Shown here: piece after piece, positions 10,529-21,774 of the stretch
Layout: every line of letters starts with the position of its first letter
Position numbering within the stretch: position 1 is the stretch's first letter
Origin: Darksidea phi
Lineage: Eukaryota; Ascomycota; Dothideomycetes; Pleosporales; Lentitheciaceae
DNA: 64,000 nucleotides
Reading direction: 5' to 3'
Assembly: GCA_030770425.1 (NCBI GenBank)
Contig: JASJFT010000025.1
Span: 270,512 to 334,511, forward strand
Notes under the pieces: generated by a model
Told to the model about the DNA's origin: nothing
Databases searched by the model: none
The model's input: only the letters and a program-made list of their open reading frames with translations
Position numbers and translations under genes: made by a program

Positions 10529-11693
10529 CTACGTCGTAAGCCTCTCTGTATCCATACCCTCCCATCTATAGAATCCCAATGCCTCGATCATTGGCCGATC
10601 ATCAAAGCGATACAGATACACCGTCTCATCAGATCCGGCAAAATGCTGATACCGGTACCAGGAAGGAACGCAAAATGTATCGCCCTGCTTCCATTCAAAC
10701 GTTTCTTCGTTGACGATGGATTTACCGCATCCGGAGATGACATGGTAGACGCATGATGTTGTTTCGCGCCGTGATTGTGAGGATTTGCCGGCGAAGATGC
10801 GCTCAGCGGAGGGGCTGAGGGTTTTGCTCACTGATCTGGATCAGCCCATCATTGCTGCAAATACGATAGGGGAAGGGCTCACCATAACCTCCATCGGCCT
10901 TCCTATACTCTTTCATGGCCCAATCATCTGTTTCTTTGTCTAACCTTGCCTGCATTTCCGCCCACGGAAATACAATCGGACTCTCGCTCGACTCTACATC
11001 CACAGCCGGGTATCTCTTCTCCTTGAAATGCTCCACAAAGTGCACAGGAAAGAACTGGAAGAGCGGTAAATCCAATGCATCCAACCATATCATCGGCCCC
11101 GAGCCATCTTTTCCATGATCATGCCTAATGACAAAGAGTACTAGTCAGCATATGTCTCATTTAGCATTGCGCTTATGGATTCCTTACCAGTTCCAGGTTG
11201 GTGTGAGGATCACGTCGCCGCGGTTCATCTTGATGCGCTTGCCGTGGACCGCGGTGAAGCCCCCAGAGCCTTCGATGACAAAGCGCATAGCGAAGGCAGT
11301 ATGGCGATGAGCAGGGGCTGTTTCATAAGGCATGACGAGTTGGAGACCCGCGTAGAGGGTGTCTGTTGTGTAAGGTCCTTCTGCTTAATTGTCAGCCATT
11401 TCGCACATTTCGATGCCATTGCTCAAGCGCAAACAAATCGGCGCACCTCTTTCGGGATTGATCAACATCAACACTCTTCTCTCAGCGTCCTTCTCCTTTA
11501 CTAGTTCTCCAGATCGTACAAGATACGGCCGTACGTCATCGTAGCGCCATATATGTGGTATGCACTTCGGATTGGGCTGTGGAGGATTGAATTTGACCAT
11601 CTGAGGCCATAGGGGTACGGCGTTGTGTTCCGAAGCTCCGCTAATCACATCATCGATGGTTTCGATCTTCTCGTGGGCGCCGTTTGCGGTCAT
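10529..11693 (-). CDS. Gentisate 1,2-dioxygenase (two-cupin ring-cleavage enzyme)
   Basis: Exons 11447-11693, 11188-11380, 10883-11124 and 10529-10830 (introns 66, 63 and 52 nt) give 327 residues, slightly shorter than bacterial gentisate dioxygenases. Cupin 1 holds the iron-binding set: [14 protein letters not shown] (HxH plus the conserved region), GDVILTPTW, and WHDHG formed across intron 2. Preceding motifs LMLINPER and [11 protein letters not shown] match the family. Cupin 2 is present but degenerate ([28 protein letters not shown]). The enzyme inserts O2 between C1 and C2 of gentisate to give maleylpyruvate, using Fe(II). It is divergent from the FAD hydroxylase across 392 bases, so the two probably share regulation. 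1-hydroxy-2-naphthoate or salicylate dioxygenase activity is possible, since this family varies in substrate. Confidence 0.85.
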
Positions 11694-12085
11694 GGTGTCG
11701 ATGCTTAATACTCGATGCTCGATACTTTACACGATAATGTTGTGTTTTCTGAATCGTCGCGAAGTAGTTAGGGTAATTCCACTCAACTTTCTTTTAGATT
11801 CAAGTGCGTATAAACGATAGCTGGACATACATATCGGGCTTTGTACGGTGCTCGGCCGGCAGCGGAGGAGCTATCATGCAGCTGACTAGCCCCTCGGTTC
11901 CCCACAACCGCAAGCTCCACATCCGCATATATTAACACCATGATTGGACAACGACATGTGCACCGTTCCATGTTCGGTTCGAAGCGGGGACCAAAAAACA
12001 ACCACCGTGACGATACCCCGTCACATCTGATTTTCTGTCGGGTCCCGTGTTGCGATCTCAGTGATCGAATCCTTTCATCGTTAAG
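11694..12085. promoter_or_regulatory. Divergent promoter of dioxygenase and hydroxylase
   Basis: 392 bases separate the two start codons. Paired CGG triplets are visible: CGGCCG near 11853-11858, and a direct CGG-N7-CGG within ttcggttcgaagcggg near 11973-11988. These could be sites for the Zn2Cys6 regulator of the cluster; this is inference from sequence alone. Confidence 0.35.
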
Positions 12086-13654
12086 ATGGGCGACGAAAAC
12101 GATGCAATTGGGAAATGCAGAAGGCATGTGGAGTCGCTGTTGACGCAGAAAGGGCACGCTGGACTGCTGGTCCGTATATCCCTTTATTTCACCTTAGGGA
12201 AGCACATAGTGCTAACGAGAAGGGCAGGAAACATCCTACCCATCCAACTCTCTGAACTTCCTCCGGCACCTCAACTCAAACCAATCTCCCAAAGCTCCCC
12301 CATCTCAAGCCCAAGTAAAACTCAACATCATAATATCCGGCGCTGGTCTAGGTGGCCTCGCAACAGCCATTGCCCTCCGCCGCCGAGGGCACACCGTTAC
12401 AGTCTTTGAGAAAGCGCCCGAGCTCGGCGAGGTAGGAGCGGGTATCCAGATCCCGCCTAACTCGAGCCGGCTCCTGCTCTCATGGGGCCTTGGCCCGTAT
12501 TTGCAAGATTTGGCGACCGAACCAGAAGCTATTCGCATGCGCCGCTGGCAGGACGGACAAGTGATCAGTCTGACGAAATTGCGTCCGGACTTTCACGAAG
12601 AGTATGGGGCCCCGTATTATGTTGTTCATCGCGCAAATTTCCAGCTTTCGATGTATAAGCGCGCGATTGAACTGGGTGCTGATGTGCGAGTGAATTCGGG
12701 AGTGAAGAGCTATGATGCAGAGAGTGCGAAAATAGTACTAGAGAGTGGGGAAGTGCACGAAGCGGACTTGGTGGTTGCTGCTGATGGTATACACTCAGAA
12801 GCGAGGAAGGTAGTGCTAGGTGCTGAAGACCAACCGCCTGAGAAGACTGGGTTTGCTGCTTATAGAGCGATTGTAGATGTAGAATTAATGAGGGGAGATT
12901 CGGATGTGGAGTGGTTGCTTGAGAGTCCAGGGCAGAATCTATGGTACGTTAACCTTGCAAGTCCATGAGAGGCATGGTAGTATGGGGTTAATGAGATGAT
13001 AGGGTTGGCGACCAACGCCACGTAATGGCCTATACCATCGCGAACAAGTCCTTCAATATGGTACTCTCGCACCCCGAAGACTCCGACCCTTCAACGTGGA
13101 ACCAAACCACCGTCATCGAAGATATGAAACAGCATTTCAAGAAGTGGGACCCGCGGCTTGTGAAGGTTATCAATATGATACGTACAACACTCAAATGGCC
13201 TCTTCTCTCCGGTAGACCAGTTCGAAATTGGATATCTCCATCGGGGAAGCTGTTAATCCTAGGTGACGCGGCACATTCGATGGTTCCCTATATGAGTGAA
13301 GGTGCGGCAATGGCTGTGGAGGACGGCGCTGCACTTGCGGAGATACTGTCTCTTATCGAATCACGGTCGCAAATCTCTGACGCTTTAAAGGTGTTTGAGC
13401 GGGTGCGGATACTGCGGACGGGACAAATGCAGGAAGCTAGTCTGGTGAACGGAAAGCTGTGGCATTTTGCAGATGGCCCTGAGCAAAGAGCGAGAGATGC
13501 GGCAATGAAGCCAGAGGTCGATGGAAGGAAAGTCGCAGAAAGTCCCAATCAATGGAGTGACCCTGTGACTGCACGCTGGGCCTATGGTTATGATGCCGAG
13601 ATAGAGACCAGAAGAGCCTGGTTACTTGGTCAGAGCAGAAGCTCAAGGCTGTGA
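12086..13654 (+). CDS. Salicylate/3-hydroxybenzoate hydroxylase-type FAD monooxygenase
   Basis: Exons 12086-12169, 12228-12943 and 13003-13654 give 483 residues. The first donor (gtccgt) is weak, and an alternative in-phase splice a few bases away is possible. The FAD dinucleotide motif SGAGLGGLATAIAL is at about residues 65-78. The DG motif is VVAADGIHSEAR and the second FAD motif is LILGDAAHSMVPYMSEGAAMAVEDGAAL. These mark a class A flavoprotein monooxygenase (p-hydroxybenzoate hydroxylase fold) that hydroxylates an aromatic ring with NAD(P)H and O2. The best match in layout is salicylate hydroxylase and 3-hydroxybenzoate 6-hydroxylase. Next to a gentisate dioxygenase, 3-hydroxybenzoate 6-hydroxylation (or salicylate 5-hydroxylation) to gentisate is the coherent role. 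The roughly 55-residue extension before the FAD motif is unusual and does not look like a strong targeting signal. Confidence 0.8.
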
Positions 13655-13748
13655 AGGGAATCATGTTGTTCGCATGTCGCGGTGCAGTAAATGGTATTTG
13701 CGTTCGTGGCTCATTATGCATGTGCCGTGGGTATCATTGCTGTCATAA

Positions 13749-15996
13749 CTACTCTTTCCGCTGCCGCTTCTTTGCGTTTGAAAGTGCAGCCGATATCGCT
13801 GCGACCTCCTTTTCCACTTCTCTGTCGTCTTCGCTTACATCTTCACCTGCACCGAGGGTTCTTGCGTCGGCATCCCCCTCTACGTCTTCCGCATCTTCCT
13901 CCTCATCATCCCCGCTGACATCGACGTCTAATTCCAAACCGCCATCATCACTGAAGCCTTCAAACTCATCGTCATTGTCTTCTTCCTGGACGACAGCGGT
14001 ATCGTTTGCGGCGGCGACGCTCTCGGTGGCTTCGCTCCCTCTTTTTCTCTTGCGAGGCATCTCGCCTAGCCTCCCCTCACGACCCTCAACACCCTGAACA
14101 GGGCCACCAGTCTCATCCTCTTTTGCCGGAAGTGGTGTGTACCAAGGGATCTTGCCTCTTATCCAATCATTGAGAACGATTCTAGCGACAGCATCCAGGT
14201 CAGGCTCGCCACCTTTGAGCAGCCGTCCTTGCTTTCTGCAGAGAAGTTCGAGGAAACCTGTCGAATCTTTGTAGCCAGTAACCTCGTAGGTCCGTTGCAA
14301 ATGTTTAGGTTCCACGCGTCGCAGTACGGCTTCGACATACTGAGCGGGCCACTCGACGTTTTCCACTCGGATGCTTCCTCTCAACAGAAGCTCCTCATCG
14401 CTGTCCTGCTGGTTGGGAGGCACAATTCCTGGGCAGTCGATCATGTATATCCGCTTCATTAGCGTGATATACTGCCAGACTGAAATACTGTTAGCAGGAG
14501 CATGGGAATATGAACGAGGTTCTTTGGACAGTTACCCACCTTTAGTCTCACCAGCGATAGGTGCAACCGTGCAGACTTTCTTCTTCCGGAGCGTGTTCAC
14601 AATCGAAGATTTGCCCACATTCGGATAGCCAATGAGACCGACGGAGATCTGCTTCCGTTCCGAATGAAGGGCGCTAAACTGTCGGAGAAGAGAGATCAAT
14701 GATCCTTTGCCGAAGCTGTTGTTGATCGAAGCGTGGAACGCCAGTGTTGGGAACTCTTTAGATAGATGTCTGACCCATGCAGCCTGGGAACGTTAGTTTG
14801 CGTCCCAGAGGAAGTGAGCGATAGCGCTGCTTGGAAAGATGTGTGAAACGTTACTAAGAGAACCACCAGAAAGCTGCAAAGCAGGGGTGGCCCTCAACTC
14901 AACGGAACACTAGACTCTGGCGACTTGCCACCAAAACGGCAGCTCGTCTACCCACAACCATAACGGTCGCAGGAGAGCGAGTCATAATTGATCTTCCAAA
15001 GATGTAACAGGATCGATCCATGGTAAGGGAATGAACCTTGACTTATCGATGGGACGGTGAGGAAGTGTGAGAAACATCAAAAGCCCCGGTAAAGGAGCAA
15101 TGAACTTACCGCAACTTTGGATGGCACAAGATCCACCTTGTTCAGCACAAACACGAGGTGTTTATGGGGTGCCTCGGTTCGAAGATACTTCTCGACAGAT
15201 CGACATCTCGTTCCTATAGGGTCTCTCGCATCGATAACGTGGAGAATGACGTCCGAGGAATCGATGACCTTGTAGAGCTCGTTCCAGATGCGTTTGGAAG
15301 TGCCCTTGGAGAAGATGGCCTCGCGTGCAGTTGTGAGATCTCCGTCCGCATTGTCCGCATCTGTTCCCGAGTTGCCTGACAAAAGTTTGGCTTGCTCTAG
15401 CCGGTCTAGGTAGGTGTCATGCATGTCGTCTGTACGACCTGCAAGACTTTCAATGGAATCAAAGTCGAGCCTCGGCCTCTTCCTCTGCGCCTTGGGCCCA
15501 AAAGTGTCACTAAACGGCTGGCTCTCAACCGCGATCTTCGCCTGGTGCTGTTTGAGGCCATTCACATTTTTTGTCTCCTCGATTAGGCTCATTGGGAGCT
15601 TATTTCTTTTGAGGAGGTACGAGGTGGGATCAGCGGCCTGGGCTTGAACCGCTGAGCGAAACGAATCCAAGGCATCCTGACTGATAACTCTAGTATTGTT
15701 GAACCACTTGCGGTTGGGCTCGACGCGGGCAACGGGCGCCTCCCGGGACTGGTACACGGCGGCTTGCGTGATGTCTCCGGCGGCATTGCGGCGTGCAGTC
15801 CCGGCGGTCAGGCGTTTGATCACCTTGACTTTCTTGGCCGAGCGGTAGAAGTTCTCGCCTTTGACTTTGACCTGAGCGAACTTGTTAGTCCTGGTCCTAA
15901 ATTGCGGAGAAAAGAAGTAGAACTTACGTTGGCCATGCCATCGCCTGTCTTGCCTTGCCGCTCCTTGCGGTTCTTCTCCTTCTTGTGAGTACCCAT
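13749..15996 (-). CDS. NOG2: Nucleolar GTP-binding protein 2 (60S ribosome assembly GTPase)
   Basis: Exons 15928-15996, 15110-15871, 14540-14783 and 13749-14479 give 601 residues. The N-terminus [16 protein letters not shown] and the NGP1NT region ([31 protein letters not shown]) are diagnostic. The GTPase is circularly permuted as in the YlqF/YawG group: DARDPIGTR and the G4 motif NKVDLVP come first, followed by G1 GYPNVGKSS at about residues 329-337 and G3 DCPG. The C-terminus is a long acidic tail ([14 protein letters not shown]...DDEEEDAED) ending in a basic patch. The yeast orthologue, Nog2/Nug2, guards late nuclear maturation of pre-60S particles. Introns 1 and 3 are 56 and 60 nt, but intron 2 is 326 nt, far longer than neighbours. 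It is divergent from the mitochondrial ribosomal gene. Confidence 0.95.
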
Positions 15997-16190
15997 ATTG
16001 TCGGCTTTACGGTGGGCAAGCCGGGCGCAAAGTTGGGAATTGAATGTAGCGCGGGTCGCGGACGAAGTGTGGGAAGTGTCGAAATTTTGGAACTTTTTCG
16101 AGGGTCCAAGCGTCGTGGCTTGGCACTCACTTTTCGAAGTAGGGACGGCTGCTATAACCACCTCGTCTCTACAGCACATCAGATCGAGCA
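15997..16190. promoter_or_regulatory. Bidirectional promoter of NOG2 and mS26
   Basis: Only 194 bases separate the start codons of two divergent ribosome-related genes (cytosolic large-subunit assembly and mitochondrial small subunit). I see no clear TATA box, as is common for housekeeping promoters. Confidence 0.5.
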
Positions 16191-17132
16191 ATGCCGCCTC
16201 GAATACCTGTCCGCTTCCCGTGGGCGTCGGGTCCAATCAATGTCCCCATCAATGGACTCAATGCCATTCGAACCTTCTCCTCGACTTCCCCTTCGTTAGC
16301 CCTCGGCCCCGAGTCTCCCAACTACATCGAAGTCCCAAAGCCAGTGCAGCCGACATTCCCTCCCAAGCCCGACATCAAGGGCCATCTCCCTGTTCCTCGC
16401 GACGTCTTTAAGACGCGGTCAAAGCTACCCAAAGAAAATTTCGAAACTGTCGACAAATACTACGACGAATTCATCGCCCGCGCGACCCCGGACCCTGTGA
16501 AAGTCAAGGTGCCCGGGCCATACAGCCAAGATGCGGACTACAGAATGTACAAGCAACGATTGGCGAAGGCAAGGAAGGAGGCGCTCAGAGAGGGTGTAAA
16601 GGAATTGTATGAGCGCAAAACCACGACCGAGGCTGCGGACCTGGCGAGGATACAGCAGAACAGCGCAGAGCGGCGGGCGCTGGCTATGGCTCCACCTCGG
16701 ACTGTGGATGTTCTTACGCAGACATCTATCCAGAAAGGCATACGCGACTTCCTCACGGATAGTCTACCCCAAACTTCGCGCGAAGCCATTGTGAAAGCCC
16801 GTCGGAAGGGCTATGTAAAGCGCATGGCTAAGCAGGAGGCCGTGCGGCAGCAACGACTACACGACCTATATACCAACGCAAGGGAGTTTATCGTGAACGA
16901 GGAGCAGCTAGACGAGGCGATCGAGAAGGCATTTGGTACAGAGGAACACCCAGTGCGCTGGGACAACAAGGGAGCGATAAGCACAACAGCCTCGGGCTTG
17001 AGCCCCTGGGATGGACCCATGCCTGAAGGTGTCGGTGATAAGCTGCAGAAACTCAAGGGTGGGGAGGGTGTTGGACTGGCAAAGGAGAGGGTCAGGAAGG
17101 TTGCTGAGGCGCTCACTGGCGGCAAGATGTAG
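16191..17132 (+). CDS. Mitochondrial small-subunit ribosomal protein mS26 (Pet123 type)
   Basis: Single exon of 313 residues. The N-terminus (MPPRIPVRFPWASGP...RTFSSTSPSLALGPESPNYIEVPKPVQP) has an arginine/serine-rich presequence ending in an RTFSSTS-type cleavage region. This is followed by the PxPxDIKGHLPVPRDVF motif of fungal mS26. A long charged helical stretch follows at about residues 95-240 (YKQRLAKARKEALREGV, RKGYVKRMAKQEAVRQQRLHDLY), as in yeast Pet123. The protein would sit in the mitoribosome small subunit. The start codon is the first ATG after the short divergent promoter. Identification rests on recalled family features without an alignment. Confidence 0.75.
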   Translation: MPPRIPVRFPWASGPINVPINGLNAIRTFSSTSPSLALGPESPNYIEVPKPVQPTFPPKPDIKGHLPVPRDVFKTRSKLPKENFETVDKYYDEFIARATPDPVKVKVPGPYSQDADYRMYKQRLAKARKEALREGVKELYERKTTTEAADLARIQQNSAERRALAMAPPRTVDVLTQTSIQKGIRDFLTDSLPQTSREAIVKARRKGYVKRMAKQEAVRQQRLHDLYTNAREFIVNEEQLDEAIEKAFGTEEHPVRWDNKGAISTTASGLSPWDGPMPEGVGDKLQKLKGGEGVGLAKERVRKVAEALTGGKM

Positions 17133-18685
17133 ATAGGCTGTAAGAAAGCTATATGTAAACTGTAGAGAATGTGTATTAAATAGGAAGATTGGTGTATATT
17201 CACAACTAGCTAAGCTACCTAGGAAGGACCCTCTGTGATGTGGTCTGTAAAACCTCAAGATCTAGATGGTATCGAGATAGTACTTTCTATACGTCATCTC
17301 ATATATCGTCGAATATGATATCTAGAGTCGAGCACTCGACGCGGAAAAACATTCCCCCTAGCTTCCGACCCCTACCATTCGTCTCGACACACTCGAGATC
17401 ACACTTCTTAGAATCATGAAAGATTAGCCATTGAGCCTCCTGTTGATGGAATGCCGAAACGCTGTTTTCCGCGCGTCGCCGTCGGTGTCACCTTTCATCG
17501 GTCTGCGGCACGCATCGTCCGGTGTAATGCGAGTGGCTGCCATGAATCACCATTCCACTAACACACATTATGCAATAACAAACAACCCACACTTGGATAC
17601 GAAAGACCGTGGAGATAGCTTGGTACGCGGGTGGACGCAACAGTTTACATTCCTGTCCTACCCTAACGCCTCTGCACGCAATCTGCTTGTGTTACTCATC
17701 TCTCGTTCTCGCTCTACATGCGTCTTTGCCTATCTTCTTTCTATCGGTGTGATTGTAAGATGCTTGAATAACAAAGGCTGAGTCGATAATGTTGCGAAGC
17801 GGACAGCAAAATCGCTACATCTTGATCAATACTGGCGGAGAGGCCCTACAATCCATGCCGCGGTCTAATGTAGCCTCAACGAAGTCGCTCAGTTGATACG
17901 CTCCTCCTTCGTTGCGCAGCCGATGCTCGTATCCCCTTCTCCGAAGTCTTTGGCGGTCGACGCTCTAGGTAGAACGCCCGCTGCATGCACGTCTCGGGTC
18001 GAAGGATGCAGTCGATGAAGGATTTGCTCGTTTAAGCAGGTATGTAGACACATGCAGTCTTTAATGAGCTCTTCTAATTACCGAAATACCTGCGGTACGG
18101 TGAGCGTAGTGAGCACGGTGCGGGAAGACTTCTTATCTCGTGGCCTGGATGAGCTGTTATACCGCCGTGTTTCGCCTTCCTGACTTTCGTCGCACCGACT
18201 GGGAATGCCATGCTGGCGAGGTCTCGTAGTTGCGGAGATCAGTTCTGCGGATTAGTCGAGTCTTCGCTCCTGCGGGCTTGCTCCTGCACTCCATTCGATG
18301 GCCATCCTTCCCCTTTCGCAGAAGATAACGTTTCCAGTTGTAGCCGATCCCAACACCACTAGAGCCTTGCAACTCTAGTTGATTGAATGGTCCAAGTTGA
18401 GGCGATCATTGGCTATATCAACTCATTGATGTGGTCTGTGCCTCTGCTACCCTTTGTCGAAAATACCATTGAGGGACTTTGTTCTTTCTTTGGACTGCCA
18501 ACTTCCACCCGATTTCTTCGGACTCGGTCACCGCTTTCTTGATTTCGCTCTTCAAAAGGCTCATTAGCCCCTCGGGGGTGAACCTAATTGGTACCTCCGA
18601 AAATTTCCTATAAATTCAAGGTCTTCGGCGCTTTTTTCTCAATGGACCCATCACCTCAACACAGAGCCTCCCTATTGTCTCCACG
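17133..18685. other. Gene-poor stretch
   Basis: Short open frames here (for example 17431-17781 on +, 18157-18372 on -) have no recognisable motif, low-quality start contexts and no flanking splice logic. A TATA-like ctataaat at about 18608-18615 precedes the putative exon at 18686. Confidence 0.4.
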
Positions 18686-19020
18686 ATGGGTCGGACTCTG
18701 AACTTTTTTAAGTGCGTGGGCAAATCGAAGAACGGTAGCCCAAACGAATCCGGTGTCGTCAAGTTCATGGTATGTATATGTGGGCGTCTGCTCGCCTACT
18801 CTATCCGATACAGGTGAAGAGCTCAAGCTGTTCGTCTATCATAGGCGCGGCACCAGTGGGCATCAGGCAGCGGCCGGCTGACACCCTAGAGCCTCACTTG
18901 CGACTACCGATTTACGACGAGTGCCTTGGACCGTATACCCGGTTCTACTTTCAAAGTCGTGGACAGTCGATGCGTTGTGCAGCACCAATATTCCGGACGT
19001 ATGCTACGTCCACCCCTTGA
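18686..19020 (+). CDS. Putative small gene, unrecognised
   Basis: A TATA-like box about 75 bases upstream and a pyrimidine-rich leader precede ATG at 18686 (MGRTLNFFKCVGKSKNGSPN). The frame runs to an excellent donor, gtatgt at 18771. A 46-nt intron ending gatacag at 18816 would join in phase to a frame that stops at 19018-19020. I recognise no domain, and downstream sequence is open in several frames, so the 3' structure may be wrong. It may be a young, decaying or spurious gene. Confidence 0.25.
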
Positions 19021-19659
19021 CGCAAGGGTGGTGCTGTGTCCCGTTAGTAGGCCAAGATACTGCTTAGGTTCATTTCAACCTTACGAAGTGGCGACGACAT
19101 TTCGCAACCCCGCCCTTGTCTTAGACGATGGACGCGGAGATCATTCAAAAGCAACAGCGGCGACATTGCACCTCCACCTTACACAATGACACCTGGTGTG
19201 GTTGGGCAAAGTTGCGGATCGGTACACAATGCCCAAATACAATTCCCGCGGGGAGAAGGCGACTACGATGCCACTTGGGTGGCACGACTATTCTGTGCTG
19301 CTCCCAAGCAGTCACAATATATGCAGCCCCGGAACAGCAAGGCGTACATATCCCGGCATCTTCGAATCGCGAATAGATCTTCCATTAGATGCTTCAGACA
19401 TCGCGTGCGGTCCTGAAGAAAGTGGTGTTGATGAGCTTTGGCCTTTCGCATGCTGAGCAGGCCGAAGGTTGGGACTTCGGATTGAATACAGGAGCTTAGG
19501 CCATGTGTGTGAACGTCACTCAATACGCCCATGCTTCCAAGTATCGTGAGAAGTAGGATGCCTAGCTCTGTATCGCCACGTCTACATCTTGTCAAGCTTA
19601 AGACGGGAAGAGTACGAACAGGTGTTGGTGAAGTCCGTGCCCTTGGGGCTTGGGATGGC

Positions 19660-20297
19660 AACCATTCTCGGACACTCTTACTCGCGACCTTTTGAGTGAA
19701 CGTTATCCGTCGCCGCCATGCGGACAACCTTCACCAACGCAAACATTCCCCTGGTTGAAGAAGTTGAGTCGGCCACATCTTCCTGGACACCCGCGAACTT
19801 GATCCCGAGTTGGATTCTTGTCTATTTACGCGCTTCTCTTTAAGTTCCGCTTCCAGTATCAAAGTCGAGCTTCCTGCTTACCTTTCGAAGAGCTCGGTGT
19901 CGTTGAGCTCGAGCGTCCGTTGGCTCTGTGTGGAGAACTTGACGACCTCTGCGCCGTCCAACTCTTGCGATGTCCGGAGACCTTCTTTTGGTCTACAAAG
20001 CGCTTTCAACCATACTTGCGGTGGTAGATTCTCCCGGGCCTTACACAAATTTGTATGCGAGCCTCTGCATTAGGGTGTCCGACGCCGTGAACAGCTAGCG
20101 AGGCCGGTTTTGGCGCCGGTTCTCACAAGCAATGCTTCTTCCAAGCTCTTTTTACGGACGTCGAGCATCGTCAACGCCGACTTAGACACGGATGTCTCAC
20201 TCGCCCAGATTGATGCGGAGGCAGCAACCTCGGCAGTATCCGCGCCTGCCGCCGTGGCGAAGGTCGAGGTTTGTACGCCCTCTATCTTTTCGGCCAT
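19660..20297 (-). other. Fragments of a probable multi-exon gene
   Basis: An ATG at 20297 opens an alanine-rich frame (MAEKIEGVQTSTFATAAG) that runs into a strong donor (gtgaga). Further along the minus strand, at about 19880-19960, a coding-like frame reads KFSTQSQRTLELNDTELFER and ends at a consensus donor (gtaagc at about 19881). A good acceptor (cttcttcaaccag, about 19755) could then continue it in phase. I could not join all pieces in one frame, and no family is recognised. It may be a real uncharacterised gene or a decayed one. Confidence 0.25.
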
Positions 20298-21303
20298 CCG
20301 AAGCTCTCCTCACCGCGGGGCTGGTCTCACATGCGGCCCTTTGTGAGCTTGCGTATCGGCCCTTCGGTGTCAAGGGGGGCTGTTGGGCACGCTGGGTTCG
20401 GCGAAGCCCATCTTCCCAGGATTCAGCGACAATAGCCTACGTATCCCGCCGAACCTCGTAGCTATCGAAAGAGACGGCGTGGTGTGAGCGCTTGTGGTGC
20501 GAGTGTATGGTGGGGATAAGACTACCTACAGCGCCTGGCTTTTTCGACCTCTACCCACTTACGGTGGGCGCTTATCACTGTTCGGATTCGCGGTTGATAT
20601 TAAGCGAATGTGGCATTTGTTGAAGATGGGGGTGATCCATACAAATGCACGAGAGGGCTCGGCCCAACGTGCTATTGTGAGAAGGAAGCGTGGCTGTGAA
20701 TTATCACTGTCTCTTTGGGCCCAAGCGCATCTTGTGTCACCTTTCCAACACAACATCCTCTTTAAAATGCTTGGATGACAGGGGGCAAAAAAATTCAAGA
20801 GTTGGGAGCCGGTGCGACACTGTGGGAAGTGTGCAGGCCTCATCTATAAGCCCTCAGTGCTTGAAAAAGAGCTTGAGGCGAATGTTAGCAACAAACGCCG
20901 CCCTGACATTTCGAAAAGCAGAATAGTATTGCGCATCGAGAGGGCTCTCAACACCCTATCCATTGTCGGAAAGTATGGGCCACCATCATTTTGACTGATC
21001 TAGCAAGTGTCACATGCGGACCGCTTGCATCATCATGGGATTTGAAAAGGGGGTTTCTAGGAGTCCATGGTGGGCCTATCTCAAAAATCCGTCTTCGCAG
21101 ACATATCAGGTGCCGCTGTTGGCGACAGTGACCCTCTATCCGTCTCAAGTCGCGTCCAAGTACACAGACCCAGCCCTCACTGTTAACGCCAAAGCCACCT
21201 GTTCGACCACCACTGCCAAAACGCCAAATTTGCATCCTTCCGAACCGTAGTGTGAACCGGTATCTTGCGCACAACGGCAATGTTACCCCTACATGGCGGG
21301 CCT

Positions 21304-21774
21304 TCACTTCCGCTGCATATCCATCGCCAGAGCACGCCATTTGTCGACGCCGCCCTCTCGGTGGATAATACGCTTGGCGATCTCGTACTTCGCTTCCGCG
21401 TGCTTGCCATAAGCGTCCGGATCCTCGCCATGTTTCGCACGCAGTCAATATGCGAGAGTGAGGCGGGAGAGGCCGGCCATGAAGTCGAGCTCTCGCTTGG
21501 TGCAAAGGTGGGAGACGTCCGTTGCGTATGTGAGTTCGACCACGGCAGAGCTGAAAATGGCTCCTGGGGAGGCAGGGGCACGATAGACCTTCCTCGCATT
21601 CTGCTCCTAGTCAGCTGTGCGTTAGAAGGTCGGAACGGCTTGGCTCACCAGGGGGATTTCGGGTTTATCTTTAAGCAAAACCACATCGGACCAGACAGTC
21701 GACGCCAATGGCGAGACTCGACCTGCCTTGGCGGCACGGCGGTCTTGGGGTGCGCTCCTCCTGCGGGTTGGCAT
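21304..21774 (-). pseudogene. Small unknown gene with in-frame TGA
   Basis: Exon 21649-21774 (MPTRRRSAPQDRR...KPEIPL) joins in phase, across a 48-nt intron with a gtgagc donor and gctgact branch point, to exon 21304-21600. The second exon reads as ordinary coding sequence with GC-rich third positions (VVELTYATDVSHLCTKRELD), hits TGA at 21445-21447 and then continues equally coding-like (LRAKHGEDPDAYGKHAEAKY) to a second TGA at 21304-21306. The product would be 93 residues to the first stop or 140 if the TGA is a mutation or is read through. No family is recognised. A nonsense mutation (for example CGA to TGA) is the simplest reading; the TGA-C context also makes leaky termination possible. 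Confidence 0.45.

Noticed and set aside
13651..14097. Plus-strand Ser-rich open frame
   Set aside because: Antisense of the acidic NOG2 tail; acidic codons give Ser/Leu/Pro runs on the other strand.
14784..15109. C/D box snoRNA in the long NOG2 intron
   Set aside because: A C-box-like tgatgtt is present but no CTGA D box occurs anywhere in the intron.
20948..21505. 185-codon Arg-rich minus-strand open frame
   Set aside because: It overlaps the small spliced minus-strand gene in another frame, and the composition (Arg/Gly/Trp) is typical of GC-rich out-of-frame reading.
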